This document shows positions 9,284-17,786 of a stretch of DNA of 52,372 nt, piece by piece. A model generated the notes under the pieces. The model was not told the origin of the DNA. It did no database searches and saw nothing but the letters and a program-made list of their open reading frames with translations. The position numbers and the translations under genes were made by a program. This DNA comes from an uncultured Lachnospiraceae bacterium (lineage in GTDB: Bacteria > Bacillota > Clostridia > Lachnospirales > Lachnospiraceae): the NCBI GenBank assembly GCA_902489645.1, contig CABUAW010000012.1, positions 1 through 52,372 on the forward strand. Direction: 5' to 3'. Each line of letters starts with the position of its first letter. The stretch's first letter is position 1.

Positions 9284-10561
9284 ATGAAAATAAAACGAGC
9301 CAACGGATTAAGAGGAACCGTTTCGGTTCCAGGCGACAAATCCATTTCCCATCGAAGTGTCATGCTCGGTTCCATTGCCGAAGGAACAACGGAAGTTTAT
9401 AATTTTCTTCAGGGCGCCGACTGCCTCTCTTCCATCGCATGTTTTCGCCAGATGGGTATTGATATTGAAAATACCGGTGAAATCGTCCGTATTCACGGCC
9501 GGGGGCTTCACGGTTTAAAACGCCCCGAAAATACTCTTGACACCGGCAACAGCGGAACAACCACCCGGTTAATGTCGGGGATTCTCGCCGGACAGAATTT
9601 TGACTGCATCATTAACGGAGACGCCTCCATTCAATCCCGCCCAATGCGGCGGATTATGACGCCGCTGTCCCAGATGGGTGCTTCCATTGAAAGTATCCGC
9701 GGCAACGACTGCGCACCTTTGAAAATTACAGGACAAAAGCTTCATGGTATCCATTATGACTCTCCCGTATCTTCCGCCCAGGTAAAGTCCGCTATACTTC
9801 TGGCCGGGCTCTATGCGGAAGGCGAGACAAGCGTCACTGAGCCGGTACTTTCCAGAAATCATACGGAACTGATGCTTGGGGCCTGCGGAGGGGATATCCA
9901 TTCCGAAGGGACAACCGCTACACTTCGTCCTGTGAAACGACTGGAAGCTCAGAAAATCATTGTTCCCGGGGATATTTCTTCGGCTGCTTTCTTCATGGCC
10001 GCCGGACTTATCGTTCCCGGCTCTGAAATCTGTATTGAAAATGTCGGTATCAATCCAACCCGGGATGGCATGATTAAAGTCTGCCAGGCTATGGGCGGAA
10101 ATATTTCCCTTGAAAACATCCGCGATGTCTGCGGTGAACCGGTGGCTGACGTCATCGTCCGCCATTCCGCACTTCACGGAACTGTCGTTGAAGGCGGCAT
10201 TATCCCCAGCCTCATCGACGAGCTTCCGGTCATTGCTGTGATGGCCGCCTTTGCCGAAGGCCAGACCATCATCCGGGATGCCGCCGAATTGAAAGTCAAA
10301 GAATCGGACCGCATCGCTGTGATGGCTGAAAATCTCAGCGCTATGGGTGTGGATATTACCCCAACGGCCGACGGCATGATTATCAACGGAGGAAAAACGC
10401 CTTTGGGCGCCAGGATTCAAAGTCATCTGGACCACCGCATCGCCATGTCCTTTGCTGTGGCCGCCCTGGCCAGCGACGGTGAAACAGAAATTATCGGAAG
10501 CGACTGCGTCAATATTTCCTATCCGACATTCTATCAGGATTTATTTAAATTGGCTGAATAA
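9284..10561 (+). CDS. aroA: 3-phosphoshikimate 1-carboxyvinyltransferase (EPSP synthase)
   Basis: Sixth step of the shikimate pathway: joins shikimate-3-phosphate and PEP to give EPSP. 425 residues, full family length. Motifs in order: PGDKSISHRSVMLGSIAEG (residue 16), DTGNSGTTTRLMSG (about 86), RPMRRIM, SSAQVKSAILLAGLYAEG (about 163), ELKVKESDRIAVMAENL (about 335) and LDHRIAMSFAVAAL (about 384). GGAGAGA precedes the start. It is the second gene of the T-box operon. Its last ten codons with stop are duplicated exactly at 23655-23684, and the strong terminator expected after the gene is found there instead, so the 3' end appears to have been rebuilt by an insertion. Confidence 0.97.
   Translation: MKIKRANGLRGTVSVPGDKSISHRSVMLGSIAEGTTEVYNFLQGADCLSSIACFRQMGIDIENTGEIVRIHGRGLHGLKRPENTLDTGNSGTTTRLMSGILAGQNFDCIINGDASIQSRPMRRIMTPLSQMGASIESIRGNDCAPLKITGQKLHGIHYDSPVSSAQVKSAILLAGLYAEGETSVTEPVLSRNHTELMLGACGGDIHSEGTTATLRPVKRLEAQKIIVPGDISSAAFFMAAGLIVPGSEICIENVGINPTRDGMIKVCQAMGGNISLENIRDVCGEPVADVIVRHSALHGTVVEGGIIPSLIDELPVIAVMAAFAEGQTIIRDAAELKVKESDRIAVMAENLSAMGVDITPTADGMIINGGKTPLGARIQSHLDHRIAMSFAVAALASDGETEIIGSDCVNISYPTFYQDLFKLAE
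10531..10561 (+). repeat. Left copy of 31-bp direct repeat (end of aroA; candidate attL)
   Basis: 31 bases beginning CTATCAGGAT and ending GGCTGAATAA are identical to 23654-23684. This copy is the true 3' end of aroA. Flanking bases differ on both sides (TT versus GA before; C versus T after), so the match stops sharply. Confidence 0.9.
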
Positions 10562-10572
10562 CGTAATCAAGT

Positions 10573-10602
10573 AGGAGGCGGCGATTAACCGCCGCCCTCT
10601 TA
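10573..10602. other. GC-rich inverted repeat after aroA
   Basis: GAGGCGGCG and CGCCGCCCTC pair around ATTAAC with one bulged C. There is no clear T run on either strand, so it is a poor intrinsic terminator. It lies just inside the left end of the island, where aroA transcription and FGGY-kinase transcription converge. The 133-base gap to the kinase stop otherwise shows nothing I recognise. Confidence 0.55.
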
Positions 10603-10694
10603 CAAAACTGGACATACGATTCACATATCCGGTTTCTCTCAGATACACATGCAAATTTCCTTGATAAAATATCTTATATTGAAGAAATTTATAT

Positions 10695-12206
10695 TTAATG
10701 AACTTTCTCCCAAAACGGTATTAGTGTAGTTGTCAGTTCCCTCCATTTCTCATATTTTTTCCGCCGTTCCATCACATTTTTATTTTCTGGAAAATGAGTC
10801 TCCGCTATATGTATACACTCATCAAAAGCCTGGGCATAACTCTTATATACTCCTACCCCTACACCGGCCGCTATCGCCACGCCATGCGCCCCTGTTTCAT
10901 CACATTCTACAACTTCAACCGGAATTTCCAAAATATCTGAAAAAAATTTTGCCCATTCACGACTTTTACTAATTCCTCCGGTAAATCTTATTTTTTCAAT
11001 TGAAAAACCATTATTTTTAAAACAATCCATATGATACTTATGAATAAATACAACGCCTTCTGCAACAACTGACGCTATTTCTTCCATCGTTGTATTTAAA
11101 TCGATTCCCATAAATCCGGCCTTAGCACTTGGATGCACACCAGGCTGTGCAATATATGGCAAATAGAAAAGTTCCGGATAAACCTCATTTTTTTTAATAA
11201 TATGATTTAATCTTTGATATAGTTCGACTGAATCATAATTGCAACATTCCATAATAGAATTTCCAAATACTTCGTATAGCCATTCCAGATTATTTGCCGA
11301 AGCTCCGCTCCAAAAGCAAGTCAAATATTTGCCCGGATAAATATAAAACATATTTGCCGAAGCTCTGGAAACAATTCTATCTGAAACCATTTGATTTACA
11401 CACCAACTTCCAGCAACCATATTTAAAATTCCCGGTACACCTGCGCCGCTTCCGATAAAGCAGGCCAGATTATCCATCATTCCGGATACAACCGGTGTTC
11501 CTTCGCAAAGTCCCGTTTCTTCGGCAGCACTTTTTGTTACACCTCCTACAATATCGCTGGCTTTTTCTTTCAAATCAGGAAGATATTCAAACATTTCTTC
11601 AATCCCATACATACGCATTAATTTTTCCGAATATTGTCCTGACTTCATATCCAGCAGAGCAGAACCTCCCATGCTGTTTTTATTTCCAGTATAGCATCCA
11701 GTCAATCGATATATAATATAGCCGCCAAATAAAAGAATATGTTTTATATTTCTATAAATTTCAGGATGATAGGTTTTATACCATCGCAAAAGTATTCCTG
11801 GCTGTCCTCCCCATAAATCACCTCCCGTTATATTCTGTAAAACATCTCCAGCATCACTCTTCTTAAGTTCATCAGCCAGAGCATTTGCCCGATAATCATT
11901 TGAATAAATTCCAGGGGCAATATGCTTTCCTTCTTCCCCCAGAATAACAATTCCATTGCCATAAGTTGAAATTCCAATTCCTTTTATTTCTTTTGCCGGA
12001 ATTTTGGTATCCATAAGAAGTTTGTGAATTTCCCGACTTATTCTTTTCCATAAATCCTCAGCATTATACTCTTCAAATCCTGTTTTCTTCGATTTCAAAT
12101 GAACACTTTGACAGCTTCTCATCGTGATTTTTTGACCAAAACGATTAAACAACACTATTTTTATACTGGTGTTTCCTCCATCAATGCCTAATAAATATTC
12201 TCCCAT
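10695..12206 (-). CDS. FGGY-family carbohydrate kinase, LyxK/xylulokinase-like
   Basis: ATP-dependent sugar kinase of 503 residues. The N-terminal actin-like fold starts LLGIDGGNTSIKIVLFN. Conserved pieces include IKGIGISTYGNGIVIL (about residue 80), a substrate-region SGMMDNL (about 250), ASANNLEW (about 300) and FTGGISKSREWAKFF (about 405), with the tail ETGAHGVAIAAGVGVGVYKS. The closest pattern I recall is E. coli LyxK (L-xylulose kinase), not LsrK, although the operon is Lsr-like. AAGGGAG precedes the start. It is the last gene of the leftward operon and is separated from the PfkB gene by a terminator-like hairpin, so its dose may be lower. The substrate is not determinable here; a ketopentose or similar ketose is likely. 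Confidence 0.85.
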   Translation of the reverse strand: MGEYLLGIDGGNTSIKIVLFNRFGQKITMRSCQSVHLKSKKTGFEEYNAEDLWKRISREIHKLLMDTKIPAKEIKGIGISTYGNGIVILGEEGKHIAPGIYSNDYRANALADELKKSDAGDVLQNITGGDLWGGQPGILLRWYKTYHPEIYRNIKHILLFGGYIIYRLTGCYTGNKNSMGGSALLDMKSGQYSEKLMRMYGIEEMFEYLPDLKEKASDIVGGVTKSAAEETGLCEGTPVVSGMMDNLACFIGSGAGVPGILNMVAGSWCVNQMVSDRIVSRASANMFYIYPGKYLTCFWSGASANNLEWLYEVFGNSIMECCNYDSVELYQRLNHIIKKNEVYPELFYLPYIAQPGVHPSAKAGFMGIDLNTTMEEIASVVAEGVVFIHKYHMDCFKNNGFSIEKIRFTGGISKSREWAKFFSDILEIPVEVVECDETGAHGVAIAAGVGVGVYKSYAQAFDECIHIAETHFPENKNVMERRKKYEKWRELTTTLIPFWEKVH

Positions 12207-12230
12207 AGAAACTCCCTTCTATTCCCGCTT

Positions 12231-12265
12231 ATTTAAAAACGGACACTGCTCTAGGCAATGTCCGT
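12231..12265 (-). terminator. Intrinsic terminator between the PfkB and FGGY kinase genes
   Basis: On the minus strand ACGGACA/TGTCCGT plus an inner GCA/TGC pair (12265-12239) is followed by TTTTT. It lies 3' of the PfkB gene and only about 30 bases before the FGGY start, leaving little room for another promoter. It may act as a leaky internal terminator or processing site. Confidence 0.75.
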
Positions 12266-12304
12266 CATATATAAAGAGGAGAATTAAAAAATGAAAAAAG
12301 TCTT

Positions 12305-13255
12305 TTATTTAATACATGCTTTTATTTCACTCAGCTCCGGCATTACCGTCATTGTACCCTTTCGAGATGTAATTATGGCTGCTCCCACATTAGCATATTC
12401 CAAAATCATTCTTAGAATATCCCTATCCAGATTTTCCATACCTACATCCAAAACTTTACTCAACGCAATTCCAAAAAAAGTATCTCCAGCTCCGGTTGTC
12501 TCAATTGTTTTCCAATAACGACATGCCGGTCTTTCAACCCGTTCATTTTTATAATAACACCGGCTTCCATCCGACCCCATTGTCAAAAATATCAGAGGAA
12601 TTGAATAGGCTGCTCTGAGTTTTAAAATTCCAACTTCCAAATCATTTTCCCCCGTTACCCATCGAAGTTCAGAATCAGATATCTTTAATATATCACACGC
12701 TTGAAATCCATAAGTCATTTGTTTCCACAGTAATTTCTCCGAATCCCATAAGCTTTCTCGTATATTCGGGTCAAAGCTTATTAATGCTCCGTTTTTCTTT
12801 ACCACAGATATCGATTTTTTTGTCGCTTCCCTATTTTTTTCATGAGTCATAGATAAAGTGCCAAAATGAAATAATCTTGTATTTCTGAGCAGCTCCTGAT
12901 GTATATCAGAAAATTCAAGCATCATATCTGCTCCCGGATTCCTGTAAAAAGAAAACTTTCGGTCACCGTCCGATGTTTTTGAAACTAAAGCAAGTGTTGT
13001 CGGTACTTTCTCATCAAAACACAGATTTTCCACATTAACCTGATTAGTTTCCAAGGTATTCCGAAGCATCAATCCCAACGCATCATTTCCCACTTTTCCA
13101 ATAAAGGCTGTTTTCTTACCCATTTTACTCATCATTGCAAGTAAATTACATGGGGCGCCTCCTGGATTCGCGCTATAAATCATCTGTCCGGATTCTCCCG
13201 ATTCTTCCTGAATAAAATCAACCAATAATTCACCAATAGCTACTGCATCATACAT
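12305..13255 (-). CDS. PfkB-family carbohydrate kinase, fructokinase-like
   Basis: Ribokinase-fold sugar kinase, 316 residues. PfkB signature 1 is near GGAPCNLLAMMSKMGKKTAF (residue 31), with GKVGNDALG following. Signature 2 is TTGAGDTFFGIALSKVL near residue 245, containing the GAGD anion hole and catalytic Asp. This start immediately follows the LsrF-like stop (one base apart), so the two are translationally coupled; AAAGG lies upstream. It phosphorylates a sugar hydroxyl with ATP; fructose is the best-known substrate of this subgroup, but the neighbours do not specify one. Having PfkB, FGGY and DhaKL kinases in one operon is unusual. Confidence 0.88.
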   Translation of the reverse strand: MYDAVAIGELLVDFIQEESGESGQMIYSANPGGAPCNLLAMMSKMGKKTAFIGKVGNDALGLMLRNTLETNQVNVENLCFDEKVPTTLALVSKTSDGDRKFSFYRNPGADMMLEFSDIHQELLRNTRLFHFGTLSMTHEKNREATKKSISVVKKNGALISFDPNIRESLWDSEKLLWKQMTYGFQACDILKISDSELRWVTGENDLEVGILKLRAAYSIPLIFLTMGSDGSRCYYKNERVERPACRYWKTIETTGAGDTFFGIALSKVLDVGMENLDRDILRMILEYANVGAAIITSRKGTMTVMPELSEIKACIK

Positions 13256-13256
13256 A

Positions 13257-14159
13257 TTATTTTACCTTTGTATCCAAATAAAATTCATAGGCCTGATTAT
13301 CTGTATAATTTTCATGAATAACCTTGGCAACAGCTTTTGCCATAGCCTTCGGGTCTTCCGCCTGAAAGATATTTCTTCCCATATCTACACCACGAGCGCC
13401 TTCACTGATAGCTCTATAAGCTAGCGTTAATGCTTCTTTTGGCGGCAACTGTTTTCCGCCTGCAACCACTATGGGAACCGGACAGCCAGATGTGACTTTT
13501 TCAAAATCTTCACAATAATACGTTTTTACAATCTGTGTACCCAACTCTGCCAGCACCCTTGTAGCTAATGAAAAGAATTGAGGACTTCTAGCCATCTGTT
13601 TGCCAACAGCTACAACGCCAAGTGTAGGAATTCCATATTTAACGCCCAGGTCAATCGTCCGACACAGATTTGTAATTGTTTCTTTTTCATCTTCCGTTCC
13701 AAGGAATGTCTGCACGGCCATCGCGGATGCATTCATTCGAATAACATCTTCTATATCCACACCAATTGTTTCAGATGTGACATCTTCTGAAAGAACTGTA
13801 CTTCCTGCAGAACATCGAAGTGCAATTGGTTTATTGAACATTGGAGGAAGACATGTACGAATTGCCCCACGGGTTGCCATGACAACATCTATATCTTCCT
13901 GAAGCTCCGGAAGAAGAATATCCAATCGTTCCAAACCTTTTGTTGCCCCCGATATGTAACCATGGTCTACTGCAAGAATCAGTGCATTTCCGCTTTTTGG
14001 ATTAAAGATTCTGGACATACGGTCTTTCATGCCCCAACTCATATTATCCATTCCTTTAATATGATAATTCGTTTTACCTGGTGCTACGTCTGTGAAAAAG
14101 TTTTTCGAAGGGTCGATTCCCTCATGATTGTTTGTTTTGATACCATCCATATCTGCCAT
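13257..14159 (-). CDS. lsrF: LsrF-like class I aldolase / 3-hydroxy-5-phosphonooxypentane-2,4-dione thiolase
   Basis: 300-residue TIM-barrel enzyme very similar in pattern to E. coli LsrF: WGMKDRMSRIFNPKSG, LAVDHGYISGATKGLERLD, IVKTYYCEDFEKVTSGCPVP, VVAGGKQLPPKEAL and ARGVDMGRNIFQAEDP all have close LsrF counterparts, as does the MAD-start. The Lys of IVKTYY is the expected Schiff-base residue. In the Lsr pathway LsrF transfers the acetyl group of phospho-HPD to CoA, leaving DHAP. AGGTGG precedes the start. It sits between permease and kinase genes. Whether the substrate here is phospho-AI-2 or another keto-sugar phosphate is open, because other Lsr parts differ. Confidence 0.88.
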   Translation of the reverse strand: MADMDGIKTNNHEGIDPSKNFFTDVAPGKTNYHIKGMDNMSWGMKDRMSRIFNPKSGNALILAVDHGYISGATKGLERLDILLPELQEDIDVVMATRGAIRTCLPPMFNKPIALRCSAGSTVLSEDVTSETIGVDIEDVIRMNASAMAVQTFLGTEDEKETITNLCRTIDLGVKYGIPTLGVVAVGKQMARSPQFFSLATRVLAELGTQIVKTYYCEDFEKVTSGCPVPIVVAGGKQLPPKEALTLAYRAISEGARGVDMGRNIFQAEDPKAMAKAVAKVIHENYTDNQAYEFYLDTKVK

Positions 14160-14190
14160 AATATGACCACCTTTCTTAAGTATATATTTA

Positions 14191-15177
14191 TTATTTCTTC
14201 TGGTCTGCCAGATAATTAATAACCATTACGAGGATTAAAACAAATCCCCAAATAAATGTTTTCTGATAACTGCTGAATCTTAATATATTAAAACCACTAG
14301 AAAGAATCTGTAATGTAATAATCGACAAAACAATGCCAACCACTTTTCCCTTTCCTCCAAATGGGCTGATGCCCCCGAGAATAGCAACCAGCAGACATTG
14401 CAAAATGTAAGATGAGCCATAATCTGCCTTTGCTGACATTGCCCTGGAACATACGATGATTCCGGCTACCGCCGAAAGCATACCGCTGATAACAAAAGTC
14501 AAAATGGTTATCCGACCATTCTGAATCCCTGAGAATAACGATGCCTTACTATTTGTACCAAGCATATAGACATCCATGCCGAACTTTCGTTTCTGTAGTA
14601 ATACACTCATTAATAAAATAATGCCTAAAAACAAAATCATAATTAACGGAATGCCCAAAACCTGAGCACTTCCTAAAAACCCATACGCACTATCCATTCC
14701 GGTCACTGCCGAACCGTTAGTTATAATAATTGCAATTCCTTGAAAAATCTGCATACTTCCCAACGTTGCCAGCATGGCCGGAACCCCCAGATAATGAACG
14801 ATTACACCATTAAGTACACCGCACAAAGCTCCTACAATTAAAACAACAGTATACGATATAAGTACAGCTACCAAGCTTCCTACAGAATCTGCAAGTTGTA
14901 ACACCATAATAGAAGATATAATACCACATAAATTTCCAATACCGACCACAGATAAATCAATACCCCCAAGAAGCATGGCAAAGGTAACTGCTGTTGCAAA
15001 TATGCCTATTTCCGGCATCTGTGTCATCATAGAATTCAACATAGACATACTGAGCAACGTCGATTTTTCTGGAATGACCAATAATATCACGAAGAAAACT
15101 ATCACCATGATGACAAGCAGACGGAATATTTCAGAATTCTCATCAATAAGTTTTTTTATTTTCACATTTTTCTTCAT
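14191..15177 (-). CDS. Sugar ABC transporter permease, RbsC/LsrD-like
   Basis: Integral membrane subunit, 328 residues from the preferred start, of the branched BPD_transp_2 family used by ribose, rhamnose and AI-2 importers. About eight to ten hydrophobic segments are visible. The family loop AILGGISPFGGKGKVVGIVL is near residue 265 (the ATPase-coupling motif), with GGIDLSVVGIGNLCGI near 75. An upstream ATG at 15201 exists, but AGGAGG stands correctly before 15177, so that start is chosen. The first permease ends 14 bases upstream at 15191. Together they would form the heterodimeric channel. Confidence 0.9.
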   Translation of the reverse strand: MKKNVKIKKLIDENSEIFRLLVIMVIVFFVILLVIPEKSTLLSMSMLNSMMTQMPEIGIFATAVTFAMLLGGIDLSVVGIGNLCGIISSIMVLQLADSVGSLVAVLISYTVVLIVGALCGVLNGVIVHYLGVPAMLATLGSMQIFQGIAIIITNGSAVTGMDSAYGFLGSAQVLGIPLIMILFLGIILLMSVLLQKRKFGMDVYMLGTNSKASLFSGIQNGRITILTFVISGMLSAVAGIIVCSRAMSAKADYGSSYILQCLLVAILGGISPFGGKGKVVGIVLSIITLQILSSGFNILRFSSYQKTFIWGFVLILVMVINYLADQKK

Positions 15178-15190
15178 CAAGAGCCGCCTC

Positions 15191-16191
15191 CTACCTATCA
15201 TCTTCCAACACCGGAGCTATCTTTCTCTGGTCTTTCAGAACCTGATAGGAAGATATTCCTGTACCTACAACAATAACAATTCCAATGACGAGAGTCTGCC
15301 ACGTCGATGGTATACCAACAAGGATAAGACAACTTCTGACCATAGTAATTAAAAACAAGCCCAAAAATGTTCCAAGTACTGTACCTCTGCCCCCGCTTAT
15401 TTTTGTTCCGCCAAGAACAACCATGGCGATAATTGTCATTTCTCCACCCATCAGGTCCGTAGGAATACAACAACGAGTTTGAATTGAATGCGAAAGGCCG
15501 GCCAATCCCGAAACCAAACCTATGTAAGCATAGACAAATATAATTATTTTATTTACCGGAAATCCGACACGCTCAGCAGCCGTCCGGTCTCCGCCAATGG
15601 CATAAATCATTCTCCCTAACATTGTTTTATTTAAAATAAACCAGGTGAGCAGCATAACAACAAGCATGAAAATAAATGTCACTGGAATAATAGTTTGTGA
15701 AGCCCCTGATGTTACAACCCACAACCGAAATTTTGAAATTTTTTCTAGTGGTGCAACAAGACGATTGACTTGAGAACCGCCGAGGACAGAAATTAAAAGA
15801 CCATAAAAAGCACTCGATGTTCCTAGAGTAACAACAAAAGCCGGAAGTTTAAACTTTGTAATTAAAAATCCATTAATCAGCCCCAATGTCAAGCCAATTC
15901 CCATAGCCATAAGAAAAAGTAAAATTACCGGACCATCATAATCCACAGACCGGGCAAAACGATTGGTAATATACATAGAGCAAACTGCAATGGCCGGAAA
16001 TGATACATCAATCCCTCCGATAATAATGCCCAACATAATAGCATAGGCCATCATCCCATCAATAATCAAATTCCGGTTAAATTAGCCGCTGTGAAGAACA
16101 CCGGATTTTTAATGCCAATCAACACAGCAATTAAGATTATCGTTAAAATCAGATAGGTTTCTTGTTTGTTCTTTTTATAAAATTTTTTCAT
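15191..16191 (-). pseudogene. Sugar ABC transporter permease, RbsC/LsrC-like, frameshifted near its N-terminus
   Basis: The main frame (15191-16069) encodes about 292 residues of a BPD_transp_2 permease: GGIDVSFPAIAVCSMYITNR, about seven hydrophobic segments, and VVLGGTKISGGRGTVLGTFL. It lacks the family's first transmembrane segment. That segment is in another frame: from ATG at 16191, with AGGTG upstream, 41 codons (MKKFYKKNKQ, LILTIILIAVLIGIKNPVFF, TAANLTGI) run to a TGA at 16068-16066. Adding one T to the T run at 16070-16068 would fuse the parts as TGILIIDG. A TTG at 16069 could restart translation but would give a truncated protein. This is a recent mutation, a sequencing error or, less likely, programmed slippage. 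Confidence 0.8.
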
Positions 16192-16199
16192 CTTTTCAC

Positions 16200-17690
16200 C
16201 TACCCTTCAACAAGCATTTCACTTAATTGTATATCTGTCACATCCTGTGTTTCACAAGCATGGGTAATCTGCCCCTTGTTCATTACAATAATCCGATTAC
16301 AATTTTGAAGCACCTCCGATATATCATCTGAGATAATAATAACTCCCATTCCCTGTCCGGCTAATTTACGGGCATAAGCATGAATATCTGCTTTCGAACC
16401 AACGTCTACTCCAACTGTTGGGCTATTTAATATTAATATTTTAGGTTCGGTCTCAATCCATTTTGCAATAACCACCTTTTGTTGATTTCCACCAGACAAA
16501 GCCTGTACAGGCAAACTTCCTGAAGGTGTAACAATCTTCAATTCGTCAATCCACCGTGTCACCTCTTCATCAATCTTTTTCGGACTGATGAAACCAAATC
16601 TGTCAATCATCTTCCAGTAGGATGAAATCATTACATTTTTCCCAATACTTTGAGGCATAAACAATCCTTCTGTCAATCTGTCTTCCGGGACACAGGCAAT
16701 ACCATTATTTATTGCTTCCCGAACACTCTTTAGTTCCACTTTTTTCCCTTCTATATAAATTTCCCCTTCATATATAGGTATCATTCCAAAAAGTGCTCTT
16801 GCCAGTTCAGAACGTCCTGAACCTAAAAGCCCAGTAATCCCTATAATTTCTCCAGAATACAATTCAAAACTGATATTTTTAAAAAGAAATTTTGAAGACA
16901 TATTTTTAACCTCAAGAAGTAAACGTTCTTTCTTATCCGGTCCTGTAAACACAGAATTATCCAGTTTTCTTCCAGTCATATAATAAATAAATTTCTCATT
17001 ATCAAAATCTTTCATGGCACCATCGATTACTTTTTGGCCATTTCGAATGATTGTCAATTCATCTGCAATTTCAAACACTTCTTCAAGTTTATGACTAACA
17101 AAAAGAATTGATATTCCTTTCGCTTGAAGCTCCCGAACAATTTTAAATAAAGACGCAACTTCCTTTTTTGTCAGGGCTGTAGTCGGTTCATCCATAATCA
17201 GCAGTTTCGCATCCTGAAGCAATGCCCGGCAAATAGCCACTAACTGTTTGTCTGCAACGGATAAATCTCCAAGACATGCATCCAAATCTATGTCAATGCC
17301 TACCAAGGACAATATCTTTCTGGCTTTTGTTTGTATGGATTTCCAATCCACCAATTTCTTTTTCTCATATCTTTCCGATGTTATCGCTATATTTTCAGCC
17401 ACCGTCAAATTAGGAAAAATAGCAAAATCCTGATAAATAATCTGAATTCCGGCATCAATAGCCTGCTGCGGTGTCAATCGAGAATATTCTTTTCCATCAA
17501 TAATAATTGTTCCACCATTTGGTACATAAACACCAGCAATGATTTTAATTAATGTCGATTTACCGCATCCATTTTCACCAGCCAGGCAACGGGTTTCGCC
17601 TTCATAAATTGTCAAATCAACATCCCGAAGCGCCTTGACACCGGCAAAATTTTTAGAAATCCCTTTTAGTTCAATCAATGCCTTTTTCAT
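16200..17690 (-). CDS. Sugar ABC transporter ATP-binding protein with two ATPase domains, RbsA/LsrA-like
   Basis: 496-residue tandem ATPase that energises the two adjacent permeases. Domain 1: Walker A GENGCGKST (residue 39), signature LSVADKQLVAICRALL, Walker B LLIMDEPTTAL. Domain 2: degenerate Walker A region GLLGSGRSELARALFG (about 290), signature LSGGNQQKVVIAKW (about 395) and Walker B ILILNSPTVGVDVGSK, where Asn-Ser replaces the usual Asp-Glu. Asymmetric, degenerate second sites are known in this family, so the enzyme is probably still active through site 1. The permease N-terminal fragment starts 8 bases after its stop; the binding-protein gene lies 96 bases upstream across a stem-loop. 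Confidence 0.93.
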   Translation of the reverse strand: MKKALIELKGISKNFAGVKALRDVDLTIYEGETRCLAGENGCGKSTLIKIIAGVYVPNGGTIIIDGKEYSRLTPQQAIDAGIQIIYQDFAIFPNLTVAENIAITSERYEKKKLVDWKSIQTKARKILSLVGIDIDLDACLGDLSVADKQLVAICRALLQDAKLLIMDEPTTALTKKEVASLFKIVRELQAKGISILFVSHKLEEVFEIADELTIIRNGQKVIDGAMKDFDNEKFIYYMTGRKLDNSVFTGPDKKERLLLEVKNMSSKFLFKNISFELYSGEIIGITGLLGSGRSELARALFGMIPIYEGEIYIEGKKVELKSVREAINNGIACVPEDRLTEGLFMPQSIGKNVMISSYWKMIDRFGFISPKKIDEEVTRWIDELKIVTPSGSLPVQALSGGNQQKVVIAKWIETEPKILILNSPTVGVDVGSKADIHAYARKLAGQGMGVIIISDDISEVLQNCNRIIVMNKGQITHACETQDVTDIQLSEMLVEG

Positions 17691-17731
17691 AAAAATTTTC
17701 CTTTCAACGTATTGAACTCTACTTCCCCATA

Positions 17732-17781
17732 CATCTGGATTTGTGGGTCCGCCAATCCTTCCGACGGACCCATCTGGATTT
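17732..17781. other. Stem-loop flanked by 11-bp direct repeats between binding-protein and ATPase genes
   Basis: TGGGTCCG (17744-17751) and CGGACCCA (17765-17772) form a perfect 8-bp stem. CATCTGGATTT occurs on each side (17732-17742 and 17771-17781). No T run follows. Such intergenic stems after binding-protein genes often protect the upstream message so that the binding protein is made in excess; this is inference here. Confidence 0.65.
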
Positions 17782-17786
17782 ATATA

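Noticed and set aside
9569..10435. 288-codon minus-strand open frame
   Set aside because: Antisense shadow of aroA, which has all EPSP synthase motifs.
12291..12518. Plus-strand frame MKKVFYLIHAF with a good AGAGGAG site
   Set aside because: It lies fully antisense to the C-terminal part of the PfkB kinase, has no family features after the first residues, and the AG-rich stretch is the complement of intergenic T/C-rich DNA.
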